64,000 nt of DNA, from positions 1 through 64,000 of the forward strand of contig JAZNGW010000006.1 in NCBI GenBank assembly GCA_045576655.1, read 5' to 3'. The first letter of the stretch is position 1. Every line of letters starts with the position of its first letter. The position numbers and the translations under genes were made by a program. A model generated the notes under the pieces. The model was not told the origin of the DNA. It saw only the letters and a program-made list of their open reading frames with translations, and searched no databases. Source of the DNA: RGIG8745 sp045576655. GTDB taxonomy: Bacteria; Bacteroidota; Bacteroidia; Bacteroidales; Bacteroidaceae. Of this stretch, positions 54,797 through 63,216 are shown piece after piece.

Positions 54797-54840
54797 AATA
54801 CGAGGAAGTTCCGAAAGGAATTTCCTCGTATTGTTTTTGT
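54797..54840 (+). terminator. tRNA terminator; left copy of a 44-bp direct repeat
   Basis: A 16-bp stem (AATACGAGGAAGTTCC with its complement, one wobble) is capped by a GAAA tetraloop and followed by GTTTTTGT. The identical 44 bases occur at 55545-55588, after the toxin-antitoxin genes. Confidence 0.92.
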
Positions 54841-54875
54841 TCAGAATGTACACATCTCAAAAAAACAGCCTTCGT

Positions 54876-54899
54876 AAAGTTGTATAATCGTACAACTTT
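54876..54899. promoter_or_regulatory. Operator/promoter of the toxin-antitoxin operon
   Basis: AAAGTTGTA (54876-54884) and TACAACTTT (54891-54899) form a perfect 9-bp inverted repeat with a 6-bp centre. A TATATTTG -7 element follows at 54903-54910, so bound protein would cover the -33 region. This is the usual place for autorepression by an XRE-type antitoxin. The toxin ATG at 54915 is so close to the -7 element that the message may be nearly leaderless. Confidence 0.7.
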
Positions 54900-54914
54900 G
54901 TTTATATTTGCACC

Positions 54915-55241
54915 ATGAAGAAGATAATAGCATATAAGAAGTATTATTCCGACTTTATGGCTAAATTATCCCAACCAGAGCGAATAAAAATAATGCGCGC
55001 GCTGTTATTACTTGAAACAGAGGATAAGATACCGCACCATTACATTAAGTATATTCGCGACGGGATATATGAACTTAGAGTGAATTACGGCAATAATGAA
55101 TTTCGCATTTTCTTCATATACGATGGCGATACAGTTGTCGTACTTTTCAATTGCTTTAAGAAGAAAACTCAGAAAACGCCAAATAGCGAAATTAAGAAGG
55201 CCATACAACTAAAAAACGAATATTATGAGCAAAAAGAATGA
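54915..55241 (+). CDS. RelE/HigB-type toxin (Gp49-like)
   Basis: The 108-residue basic protein has the RelE fold pattern typical of phage-derived Gp49-like/HigB toxins: an N-terminal helix pair, IKYIRDGIYELRVNYGNNEFRIFFIYDGDTVVVL-like strands (IYELRVNYGNNEFRIFF near 57-73) and a Lys-rich end (CFKKKTQKTP). Such toxins cleave mRNA at the ribosome. The gene order toxin-then-antitoxin and the 17-bp overlap with the HTH gene fit the HigBA arrangement. Confidence 0.88.
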   Translation: MKKIIAYKKYYSDFMAKLSQPERIKIMRALLLLETEDKIPHHYIKYIRDGIYELRVNYGNNEFRIFFIYDGDTVVVLFNCFKKKTQKTPNSEIKKAIQLKNEYYEQKE

Positions 55242-55521
55242 CATTTATGATGTAAGCGCAGAACTCGCAAAAGAGTTTGGCGAAGTGGGTAGTCAAAGTC
55301 GTGCAGAAGCCACAGCAAAGGCTTGGGAGGAATATAACGCACAAATTTTGCTCGACGCTCGTAAAAATGCACGCTTGACACAAGCTGAACTCGCATCACG
55401 CATTGGTGCTGACAAGGCGTATATTTCACGCATCGAGCGAGGAATAACAGTCCCTACTGTTGCAACTCTTTACAAGATAGCCGCAGCGATGGGTTTTACA
55501 ATAGAACTAAAGCCTATCTGA
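55225..55521 (+). CDS. XRE-family antitoxin (HigA-like)
   Basis: The 98-residue protein has an N-terminal helical part that would bind the toxin and a Cro/C1-type HTH (about 42-95: LDARKNARLTQAELASRIG, then ADKAYISRIERGITVP). It probably represses its own operon through the inverted repeat at 54876-54899. After the stop come 23 bp and then the second copy of the tRNA terminator. Confidence 0.9.
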   Translation: MSKKNDIYDVSAELAKEFGEVGSQSRAEATAKAWEEYNAQILLDARKNARLTQAELASRIGADKAYISRIERGITVPTVATLYKIAAAMGFTIELKPI

Positions 55522-55544
55522 TGTGAGTTGTTTAATAACTACAC

Positions 55545-55588
55545 AATACGAGGAAGTTCCGAAAGGAATTTCCTCGTATTGTTTTTGT
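55545..55588 (+). terminator. Terminator of the toxin-antitoxin operon; right copy of the 44-bp repeat
   Basis: All 44 bases are identical to 54797-54840. The two copies bracket 704 bp that contain only the operator and the two toxin-antitoxin genes. Confidence 0.92.
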
Positions 55589-55652
55589 CATATACGCTGA
55601 AAACCATTGCCAAAGGGGAGTTTTCGGGCCGAGGACGAGGTGAGAATTACAA

Positions 55653-55736
55653 ACTTAGGTTAAGTTCGTACAAACTCAGTCTAAGTTTATACGTTTTTAG
55701 GCTGAGTATGTAGAAACTTAGGCTAAGTTTGAAGTT
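55653..55736. repeat. Four-unit 21-bp palindrome array (CTTAG type), copy 2
   Basis: Units start at 55653, 55674, 55695 and 55716. The second and third are more degenerate (ACTCAGTCTAAGT, TTTTAGGCTGAGT), while the first and last keep ACTTAGGYTAAGT. The ending GAAGTTTTCAGCGCGG mirrors copy 1 and, read on the other strand, gives the CGCGCTGAAAA flank of the AT-rich element at 13508. No gene lies between 55522 and 55888. Confidence 0.85.
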
Positions 55737-55888
55737 TTCAGCGCGGAAATGAGAATTGCATATCTGAGGGCGAAACGTTTTATTTTGCGCCCGCAACATA
55801 ATCACATCTGTTATTTTGGCACGAATAGTGCGTAAAGTACGGAAAAAAATGTAAATTTGTAACGATTTCTTACTGATACAACGTGTTT

Positions 55889-56758
55889 ATGAGTCCAAAG
55901 AACTTCACTGGTATATTGACGCAAGCGACAGAGGAACTGTCCGACCCTGCGTCGTATAAGGACATTTTCCACCGCCACCGCGAGGGCACTCCCCTACCTT
56001 CTGGCACTGTTCTGAAAGAAATCATCAGCATAGCACGCTCCATCATATTCCCTGGTTACTACGGCAATCCGTCGGTCGACACCAACACCCTCAAGTTTCA
56101 TATCGGTGTAGGTGTGGAACGCCTCTACATGCTCCTTGCAGAGCAGATTAAGGCAGGCATGGGGTTTGACTCCGACTGTGGAGCGGGGGCGGACAGCGAG
56201 GAGATTGCCGCTAAGTTTATAAGCCGTCTGCCTGAGTTGCGCCGCATGCTGGCTATGGATGTCGAGGCGGCATACAACGGCGACCCTGCGGCAAAGAACT
56301 ACGGCGAAATCATCAGTTGCTATCCTGTAATAAAGACTCTCATCAACTACCGCATAGCCCACGAACTGCATCTTCTCGGAGTGCCGCTCATTCCGCGCAT
56401 CCTCACTGAGATGGCGCACTCGGAAACGGGCATTGACATACACCCTGGAGCACAGATTGGCACTCACTTCACCATCGACCACGGCACGGGCGTGGTGATC
56501 GGCGAAACGTGTGTCATCGGCAACAATGTGAAACTTTATCAGGGCGTGACGCTCGGCGCGAAGAGTTTTCCTCTTGACGAGGACGGCAACCCTATCAAGG
56601 GCATTGCCCGCCACCCTATACTGGAGGACAACGTTATTGTCTACTCCAACGCCACAATCCTGGGCCGCATAACCATCGGCAGGGATGCTGTGATAGGAGG
56701 CAACATATGGGTGACGGAGGATGTGGAGCCAGGAGCGAAAATAGTGCAAAGGAAATAG
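55889..56758 (+). CDS. cysE: Serine O-acetyltransferase
   Basis: The 289-residue protein has a helical N-terminal part and a left-handed beta-helix of hexapeptide repeats. DIHPGAQIGTHFTIDHGTGV and VIGETCVIGNNVKLYQGV hold the catalytic His and the serine/acetyl-CoA site. It makes O-acetylserine for cysteine synthesis. The ATG at 55889 is chosen over a GTG two codons upstream. A TAAATTTG -7 element lies at 55852-55859. Confidence 0.93.
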   Translation: MSPKNFTGILTQATEELSDPASYKDIFHRHREGTPLPSGTVLKEIISIARSIIFPGYYGNPSVDTNTLKFHIGVGVERLYMLLAEQIKAGMGFDSDCGAGADSEEIAAKFISRLPELRRMLAMDVEAAYNGDPAAKNYGEIISCYPVIKTLINYRIAHELHLLGVPLIPRILTEMAHSETGIDIHPGAQIGTHFTIDHGTGVVIGETCVIGNNVKLYQGVTLGAKSFPLDEDGNPIKGIARHPILEDNVIVYSNATILGRITIGRDAVIGGNIWVTEDVEPGAKIVQRK

Positions 56759-56795
56759 TGTAGAAAAGAAAACTGTCAGTTGACAAACATATATA

Positions 56796-58466
56796 ATGGA
56801 AGAATTTAAGATTATAGCAAAGACCTTCCAGGGTCTTGAAGAGGTGCTTGCCAAGGAGCTCATCAATCTTGGCGCAAACAACGTAGAGATAGGTCGCCGA
56901 ATGGTGTCGTTCACCGGCAACAAGGAGATGCTTTACAAGGCAAACTTCTGTCTGCGCACAGCAGTGAAAGTACTTAAACCAATCAAGGAGTTTAAGGCAA
57001 CTGACGCCGACGAGGTTTACGAGGTAGTAAAACAGATGGAATGGTCGGACTACATGGACAACAGCAACACGTTTCTTGTCGATGCGGTAGTCTTCTCCGA
57101 GAAGTTCCGCCACTCCAAGTTCGTGGCATACAGAACAAAAGACGCCATTGCCGACTACTTCCGCGACAAGACCGGCGAGCGCCCTAACGTGGGAATAACA
57201 AATCCTGACATACGTATCAATGTGCACATTGCAGAAGACGAGGTGACAATCTCTCTCGACAGTTCGGGCGAGAGCCTGCACCGCCGCGGCTATCGTCAGG
57301 ACTCCGTAGCCGCACCGCTCAACGAGGTGCTTGCCGCCGGCATGATCATGCTCACAGGATGGGACGGCGAATGCGACCTCATCGACCCTATGTGCGGATC
57401 GGGCACAATACTCATCGAGGCGGCACTCATAGCACAAAACATCTACCCTGGCGTGTTCCGCAAGGAATTCGCTTTCGAACGCTGGAAGGACTTCGATGCC
57501 GACCTCTTCGACCAGATTTACAACGACGACTCGCAGGAGCGCGAGTTCTACCATAAGATTTACGGCTACGACATCAACCGCAAGGCAGTGGCGAGCGCAC
57601 TCGAGAATGTGCGTTCGGCAGGCGTGAACAACATCGTGGAAGTGGAACAGCGCGACTTCTATGATTTTGAACAACCAGTAGAGAAGTCAATCATGATAAC
57701 AAACCCTCCTTACGGCGAGCGCATCACAACAAATGACATCCTCGGACTATACGAGGCCATTGGCGAACGCCTCAAGCATGCCTTCGTGGGCAATGAGGCA
57801 TGGGTGCTCAGTTATCACGACGAATGTTTCGCCAAGATAGGCATGCGTCCGTCAACCAAATATGCACTCTTTAACGGAGCCCTCGAATGTGAGTTCCGCA
57901 AATATCAGATCTTCGACGGCAAACTAAGCAAACGCCGCGAAGAGGGATTTGACATAAAGAGCGACGACGACCGCAAGCGCAACCTCAAGTTCAAGCCTCA
58001 CAAACACAAGGATGAGGCTGGCGAGGGCGACAAGCGCACCGGATACGGACGTGGCGAGCGAAAGACCGACAACGAGGACCATTATTTCAAGAGCCGTCCG
58101 TTCGAGGGAAAACGCCGCTCAAAGTTTGACGACGGCAGCGACACCGAACTTGACCGCCACTCATTCAAATGGGGCGACCGCAAGGCATCTGACTATAAGG
58201 GCGACGAGCGAAAGACCGACCGCAATCCTTTCGGCAAGAGAGAAGATAAGCGCGAGCGCAAGCCGTTTGAGCGAAAAGAAGGCGGTAAACCGTTTGGAGA
58301 GCGTAAAGAGCGCAAACCATTCGAAGGCAAACGCGGAGGAAAGCCATTTGGCGACAAGCGCAACGACCGTCGCAATGAAGGCAGAAACAATCGCGACAAC
58401 CGTAACACTAAATGGGGCTTCGACAGCGAAGGACGCCCTTTCCGCAAAAATTCCGATGAGGATTAA
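56796..58466 (+). CDS. THUMP-domain RNA methyltransferase with a basic C-terminal tail
   Basis: The 556-residue protein has a ferredoxin-like/THUMP part (about 1-155) and an SAM-dependent methyltransferase domain (about 160-385) with LIDPMCGSGTILIEAALIA (near 193) and the catalytic NPPYGER (near 304). This is the RlmL/RlmK N-half type that makes N2-methylguanosine in 23S rRNA. Residues about 390-556 form a Lys/Arg/Glu/Gly-rich tail with repeated RKPFE and GGKPFG units, resembling the disordered RNA-binding tails of DEAD-box helicases; the usual enzyme ends before it. Its last 11 bp overlap the next gene. Confidence 0.88.
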   Translation: MEEFKIIAKTFQGLEEVLAKELINLGANNVEIGRRMVSFTGNKEMLYKANFCLRTAVKVLKPIKEFKATDADEVYEVVKQMEWSDYMDNSNTFLVDAVVFSEKFRHSKFVAYRTKDAIADYFRDKTGERPNVGITNPDIRINVHIAEDEVTISLDSSGESLHRRGYRQDSVAAPLNEVLAAGMIMLTGWDGECDLIDPMCGSGTILIEAALIAQNIYPGVFRKEFAFERWKDFDADLFDQIYNDDSQEREFYHKIYGYDINRKAVASALENVRSAGVNNIVEVEQRDFYDFEQPVEKSIMITNPPYGERITTNDILGLYEAIGERLKHAFVGNEAWVLSYHDECFAKIGMRPSTKYALFNGALECEFRKYQIFDGKLSKRREEGFDIKSDDDRKRNLKFKPHKHKDEAGEGDKRTGYGRGERKTDNEDHYFKSRPFEGKRRSKFDDGSDTELDRHSFKWGDRKASDYKGDERKTDRNPFGKREDKRERKPFERKEGGKPFGERKERKPFEGKRGGKPFGDKRNDRRNEGRNNRDNRNTKWGFDSEGRPFRKNSDED

Positions 58467-59769
58467 GCACATCATAACTTTCTGTTTGCTCTCAATGCTG
58501 ATGCCCATCGTGGCATCGACTCAAGGCAAATGGATGTACGACTTCATAGTGCCCGACGACGGAACGTTCCGCCAAGCCATCCACGCTGCAAACACGAGGA
58601 AGGACAAGGCGAAACGGTATCGCATATTCGTGAAGTCGGGTCACTACCGCATGCACACCAACCCCAACGACACCATCTCGACTGTAATCGATGGAAGAAC
58701 GGTACGTTTCCCCAGCCCGATAATCACGCTCACCGCCCCCAACACTTCAATAATTGGCGAGGGAGCAGGACACACCCAAATAGAGAACTGCCCTAAGTAC
58801 GAGGGCATAAGCATCACTTCGACCCTCTTTCTGAAAGGTGCCGACAGCACTTACATACAGGACCTGGAACTATGGTCAAACTTCCGCAACGACCCGAACC
58901 TCTTTGCCAACCGCGCCGTAGCCCTCAACGAGAAGCGATGCAAAGGCAATGTGCTGAAGAACGTGAGTCTGCTGAGCACGCAAGACACCTACTACACCAA
59001 TGACGGAGGCAGCACATACCTGGAAGACTGCGCCATAGCCGGAACCGTCGACTTCATCTGCGGAGGCGGCACAGTGTTCTTCAACCGCTGCGAACTCCGT
59101 TTAGTTCCGCGTGGCGACTCAGGCAAACGCGACATCATAGCCGCACCGGCTACAGCAGCAGGACATAACTACGGCTATGTGTTCAACGACTGCCAGGTGC
59201 GAGGAGCCGAGTTTCAGGATGGCAAATATCTGTTAGCACGTCCGTGGAAAAACGAGCCAAAGGCAGTGTTCATCAATACTTTGATGCACCTGCAACCCAA
59301 CCCAGCAGGATGGGGCGAGATGCACGGCACAATCCCCTCCCTCTTTGCCGAATACGGCAGTATGGACCGCTGGTATGGACTCGTTGACCTGACCAACCGA
59401 AAAACAGAGTTCAAGGACAAAATAGGAGCAACCGTAAAAGTAGCATACAAGGGCGAACTCACCGACGAGGACATGGACAACTATTCGATTGAGCAAGTCT
59501 TCGCAGGATGGGAAGCCCAAGAGGTGGCACGCCAAATCACACCGCCCAAACTCTTCATCAAGGGACGCACCATCACCTGGGAAGACATTCCCGAAGCGGG
59601 ATGCTACGCAGTGTACCGCGACCGCAAACTGGTGAAACTGACCACCCACCCTACCTACACCATCCCAAAAGGCTCATACGAGGGAGCCTGCTACTCCGTA
59701 CGTTGCGCCAACCAGCGAGGCGGGCTCGGCGAACCGTCCGCCGAAGTCGTATACAGCAGATATAAGTAA
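58456..59769 (+). CDS. Secreted pectin methylesterase (CE8)
   Basis: The 437-residue protein starts at 58456 (MRIKHIITFCLLSML), which gives a signal peptide ending STQG; the frame is open further upstream only as a shadow of the methyltransferase tail. Right-handed beta-helix motifs of CE8 are clear: STQDTYYT (Gln176, Asp177), GTVDFICGGGTVFFN (second catalytic Asp199) and LARPWKN with the catalytic-site Arg (near 258). It removes methyl groups from pectin so that lyases and hydrolases can act. It has a C-terminal beta-sandwich (about 365-437). Confidence 0.92.
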   Translation: MRIKHIITFCLLSMLMPIVASTQGKWMYDFIVPDDGTFRQAIHAANTRKDKAKRYRIFVKSGHYRMHTNPNDTISTVIDGRTVRFPSPIITLTAPNTSIIGEGAGHTQIENCPKYEGISITSTLFLKGADSTYIQDLELWSNFRNDPNLFANRAVALNEKRCKGNVLKNVSLLSTQDTYYTNDGGSTYLEDCAIAGTVDFICGGGTVFFNRCELRLVPRGDSGKRDIIAAPATAAGHNYGYVFNDCQVRGAEFQDGKYLLARPWKNEPKAVFINTLMHLQPNPAGWGEMHGTIPSLFAEYGSMDRWYGLVDLTNRKTEFKDKIGATVKVAYKGELTDEDMDNYSIEQVFAGWEAQEVARQITPPKLFIKGRTITWEDIPEAGCYAVYRDRKLVKLTTHPTYTIPKGSYEGACYSVRCANQRGGLGEPSAEVVYSRYK

Positions 59770-59835
59770 TGTTTAATGTTTAGGGGTCGGGGATAGAGGG
59801 AAATCCCCATAAACCCATAAATCCCATCTTTCAAT

Positions 59836-60240
59836 ATGCGACAGACCAGAGCATCAAGACAGAACAAGAATTTCCTTGCCGTGACTATGGTCATAGGCTT
59901 CATCCTGCTTTTGGCAGTAATAACACTATGGACCATCGCTTTCAACAACGAGAAAGCAAAGAAAGCCCTGCAGAATCGCGACAAGTACACCGTTGCATTC
60001 GACAACACACTTGCAGGCGATAGCATCTTTGTCGCCATCAATGACTCACTGGCTTACGCCGGACGCGTCAGCGTGGACGACACCACAAAAATCAGCCTGA
60101 AGGGCAATGATGTGTTCAATATGCTAAGCATCGCCGACGCTCTAACCGGCAAGACTACAAATGAAAATCTGCCCGACGAACCGTCAGACCTAATCATCGG
60201 AAAGGACAGCCTCAACAATTTCACTTTGAGGAAATTGTAA
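59836..60240 (+). CDS. Small membrane-anchored protein, unknown function
   Basis: The 134-residue protein has a short basic N-terminus (MRQTRASRQNKN), one membrane helix (about 14-35) and an about 95-residue outside part with Asp-rich strands (GDSIFVAINDSLAYAGRVSVDD). No family is recognised. It lies 66 bp after the pectin esterase and 63 bp before the tandem esterase gene. Confidence 0.6.
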   Translation: MRQTRASRQNKNFLAVTMVIGFILLLAVITLWTIAFNNEKAKKALQNRDKYTVAFDNTLAGDSIFVAINDSLAYAGRVSVDDTTKISLKGNDVFNMLSIADALTGKTTNENLPDEPSDLIIGKDSLNNFTLRKL

Positions 60241-60303
60241 GAATGCCTCTCTCTATATATTTGCAAATGAAATGTTATAACCTTGAGCATAATATCTAAT
60301 CTT

Positions 60304-61944
60304 ATGAAAAAAGCACTAATCATCGCCTTCATGGCCCTCGCCAACATTTTGGTGACCAATGCGCAGAAACGCATAGAACTGACCAGTGACATTCCGTACC
60401 GCACAGGGGAAAGCAAATCGTGGGTTCTCGACATCGCAAGCCCAGCCAACTTCGGCGAAGAAGGCCTTCGCCCTGCCATAGTCATTGTGCACGGAGGAGC
60501 ATGGAGCGCAGGCTCAAAGACCGACGCCGTGTACCGCGACCTGCTCATCTATTATGCTCTGCAAGGCTATGTGACCCTCTCCGTAGAGTATCGTTTCGTG
60601 CAGGAAGCACCATTCCCTGCCTGCATCTCAGACGTGAAATGTGCAGTGCGCTGGCTCAAAGCCCACGCAAAGGAACTGCGCGTCGACCCTGAACGAATCG
60701 GCGTATACGGACATTCGGCAGGCGCACACCTCTCGCTCATGCTCGCCTGCTCTGCCGACAACAAGGAACTTGAGGGCGACGGCCCTTGGCAGGAGTTCAG
60801 CAGCAGCGTGACTTGTGCTGCGGCAGGCGCACCGCCTACCGAGATAGGCAATCCAAACATACCATGGGCAAAGCATCCTGAATGGTGGCCTATAGGCTAT
60901 TTCACCCCTAAGGCTGCCCCTATGCTCATACTGCAAGGCTACGAAGACCCTTTAGTAAGAGAGAAACTCACCACAGACTATGTGCAGAAAATGCAGAAGG
61001 CAGGAGGCAACGTGCAGTATATCAGAGTGCACGGCAACCATGACGTGGCATACAACGCCGCCCTTGAGTTTACCCGCCCTGCCATGGACGCATTCTTCGC
61101 ACGCCATCTAAAAAATCCTAATCCGGCTGTCACGCTCAACCAGCTTAAGGTTGTCGACGGTGGCGGCAGCGGACGCTTCAAGGCTGCAGCGGTTGAAGAA
61201 CTCTCATTGCCAGGCTACGTTGTGTATCGCCCTGCACAAATGGGACAGGCAACTCAACGCGGCCAAAAACTTCCGGTAATGGTATTTGCCAACGGCGGAT
61301 GCAACGACACATCGATAACCCACGAGCGAGTGCTCAGCGAGATTGCCTCACATGGTTATATCGTAATAGCGGTAGGACCTATGCAGTGGAACATCAACGA
61401 CCGTAAAATCAACCACACCCCTGACGGCAAACTCCTCACTAATGCCATTGACTGGGTTGTGGCGCAGAACGCCGATGCTAACAGCGCCTACTACAACAAG
61501 GTCGACACGGAGAACATAGCACTGGGCGGCCAGTCATGCGGAGGAGCGCAACTGCTCACAGTGGCAAGCGATGCACGCATCAAGACATACATGATGTTCA
61601 ACAGCGGAATGGGCGACATGCAAATGGCTGGAGCAAGCAAGAAATCGCTCAAGCAGTTGCACGCCCCAATCATCTACATCGTGGGCGACAAGGAAGACAT
61701 AGCATACGCCAACGCCCTGAAGGACTACGATCGCATCAAGAGCGTACCCGTAGCCTTTGCCAACCTGTCACACGGCGGTCATATGGGAACCTTCGGTGAG
61801 GAGTTTGGCGGTTCGTTCTCGAAGATGGCACTGAAGTGGCTCGACTGGCAACTTAAGGGAAAGACCGACAACGCCGCAGTGTTCACAGAAGCGCAATTGG
61901 CAGAATTCAGCGGATGGACAATGAAAGCAAAGAACTTCGAATAA
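60304..61944 (+). CDS. Secreted protein with two alpha/beta-hydrolase (esterase) domains
   Basis: The 546-residue protein starts at 60304 (MKKALIIAFMALANILV), giving a signal peptide ending TNAQ. The first domain (about 20-270) is an acetyl-esterase/BD-FAE type: IVIVHGGAWSAGS oxyanion loop, Ser in GVYGHSAGAHLS (about 138) and His in VHGNHDVAY. The second domain (about 310-530) resembles a dienelactone hydrolase/chlorophyllase type, with VMVFANGGC, Ser in LGGQSCGGAQ (about 411) and a late His in LSHGGHMG. It would remove acetyl, methyl or feruloyl groups from plant polysaccharide. A TATATTTG -7 element lies at 60256-60263. Confidence 0.85.
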   Translation: MKKALIIAFMALANILVTNAQKRIELTSDIPYRTGESKSWVLDIASPANFGEEGLRPAIVIVHGGAWSAGSKTDAVYRDLLIYYALQGYVTLSVEYRFVQEAPFPACISDVKCAVRWLKAHAKELRVDPERIGVYGHSAGAHLSLMLACSADNKELEGDGPWQEFSSSVTCAAAGAPPTEIGNPNIPWAKHPEWWPIGYFTPKAAPMLILQGYEDPLVREKLTTDYVQKMQKAGGNVQYIRVHGNHDVAYNAALEFTRPAMDAFFARHLKNPNPAVTLNQLKVVDGGGSGRFKAAAVEELSLPGYVVYRPAQMGQATQRGQKLPVMVFANGGCNDTSITHERVLSEIASHGYIVIAVGPMQWNINDRKINHTPDGKLLTNAIDWVVAQNADANSAYYNKVDTENIALGGQSCGGAQLLTVASDARIKTYMMFNSGMGDMQMAGASKKSLKQLHAPIIYIVGDKEDIAYANALKDYDRIKSVPVAFANLSHGGHMGTFGEEFGGSFSKMALKWLDWQLKGKTDNAAVFTEAQLAEFSGWTMKAKNFE

Positions 61945-61991
61945 AGACTCTCTTGCAGAGGAAAATAAAGAACAGGAAGGAGGACCTGCCG

Positions 61992-63092
61992 TCATTGGAG
62001 GCAGTAGAGAGAAGGGATTCCGTCCGCACGGGTCTCAATGGCGAGAGGATAAGGGATGTTGTCGGTGAAAAGCATGCCCGTTCCCAGTCCTTGAGGGATA
62101 ATAGGCCGCTGTGCCTTGTCGGCGCACTCTGTTAATGACCCGCCTTCCTGAAGCATTGCACACCAGTGGGCAATGGCATTCAGCCCGACGTTGCTTTCGA
62201 GCGCAGAAGTAGCCCACCAACCTATACCACGCATTTCAGCCATCTCTATCCATTGCTCGCTTCCGCAGAAGCCGCCATGAAGGGATGGCTTTAATATTAT
62301 ATAATGCGGACGGATAGTGTCGAGAAGTTCAGCCTTGCGCACTGAGGCGTTCACACCGATGAGTTCCTCGTCGAGGGCGATTGGCAGAGGCGTACTTTCA
62401 CACAGTCTTCCCATCGCCTCCCACTGTCCGGCAGCGATAGGTTGTTCTATGGAGTGGAGGTCGAGACGCGCCAACTGGTCAAGTTTGCGCATTGCGTCAT
62501 CGCCAGGACGGAAGGCGCCATTGGCATCAACCCTGAGTTCGATGTCGGCAGAGCTGTAGCGCGAACGTATCTTCTTGAGCAACTGCAGTTCGTCGTCGAA
62601 GTTGATGGCGCCTATCTTGAGTTTCACGCACTGGAACCCGTCACGCAGTTTCTCATCTATTCGCATCTGCATCTCTTCGTATGTGCCCATCCAGATTAGC
62701 CCGTTGATACAGATGCCCCTTTCTCCACGAGCAAAAGCCGTGTCGGACAGGCTGACGGAACGGCGATTGTAGTGCCACAGTGCCGATTCCAGTCCGAAGA
62801 GCATGGAAGGCAGGTTGCGCAGTCCTTCATCATGGCGCAGATTCTCCAGCGTGAGTTCGCCCGAAGCAACCTTAGCGGCATAAGTAGTGAGCAACTCCTC
62901 GTACTCCGCATCGGGCATGTCGTCGCAACTCAGTTTTGGCAACGGCGCACACTCGCCCACTCCGCAATGAGCTGCATCGGCATCATCGCTAAGAGTGACG
63001 TACCACACCTTTCGCTCTGTATACACCCCGCGCGAGGTACCTGCCCTCTGCTTGAAGTGGAGGATATGTTGCCTGATGTCAAACTGCATCAT
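61992..63092 (-). CDS. menC: Enolase-superfamily enzyme, probably o-succinylbenzoate synthase
   Basis: The 366-residue protein has a capping domain (1-105) and a TIM barrel with the MLE-subgroup residues: KLK in CVKLKIGA (near 158), metal ligands Asp in LRVDANGAF, Glu in SIEQPI and Asp in ALDEELIG, and the second Lys in YIILKPSLHGG. This set fits MenC of menaquinone synthesis, in which Bacteroidota members are about this length. A dipeptide epimerase is the main alternative. No other men gene lies in the window. Confidence 0.75.
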   Translation of the reverse strand: MMQFDIRQHILHFKQRAGTSRGVYTERKVWYVTLSDDADAAHCGVGECAPLPKLSCDDMPDAEYEELLTTYAAKVASGELTLENLRHDEGLRNLPSMLFGLESALWHYNRRSVSLSDTAFARGERGICINGLIWMGTYEEMQMRIDEKLRDGFQCVKLKIGAINFDDELQLLKKIRSRYSSADIELRVDANGAFRPGDDAMRKLDQLARLDLHSIEQPIAAGQWEAMGRLCESTPLPIALDEELIGVNASVRKAELLDTIRPHYIILKPSLHGGFCGSEQWIEMAEMRGIGWWATSALESNVGLNAIAHWCAMLQEGGSLTECADKAQRPIIPQGLGTGMLFTDNIPYPLAIETRADGIPSLYCLQ

Positions 63093-63114
63093 TGCCTGAC
63101 TTTTTGGGGTTAGT

Positions 63115-63180
63115 CTTTAAGGTCAATTGGGACTTTAAGGTCATTTGGGCAAGTTCCCGTTACCGTTATCGTTACCGTTA
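63115..63180. repeat. Two short tandem repeats
   Basis: An 18-bp unit CTTTAAGGTCAWTTGGGM occurs twice (63115-63132, 63133-63150). It is followed by CCGTTA, CCGTTA, TCGTTA, CCGTTA (63157-63180). They fill the gap between the S9 peptidase stop and the MenC gene together with the next G/C-rich repeat. Confidence 0.65.
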
Positions 63181-63183
63181 GAA

Positions 63184-63216
63184 ATTCCCCCCTGGGGGAG
63201 TTAGAGGGGGCTTTTA
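63184..63216 (+). repeat. G/C-rich dispersed repeat abutting the S9 peptidase stop
   Basis: It reads ATTCCCCCCTGGGGGAG, then TTAGAGGGGGCTTTTA. Its last bases supply the stop codon of the peptidase gene on the other strand. It is the closest relative of the copy inside korB. Confidence 0.72.

Noticed and set aside
58012..58455. N-terminal extension of the pectin esterase frame
   Set aside because: It overlaps the methyltransferase tail and translates to low-complexity Thr/Ala/Arg; the start at 58456 gives a proper signal peptide.
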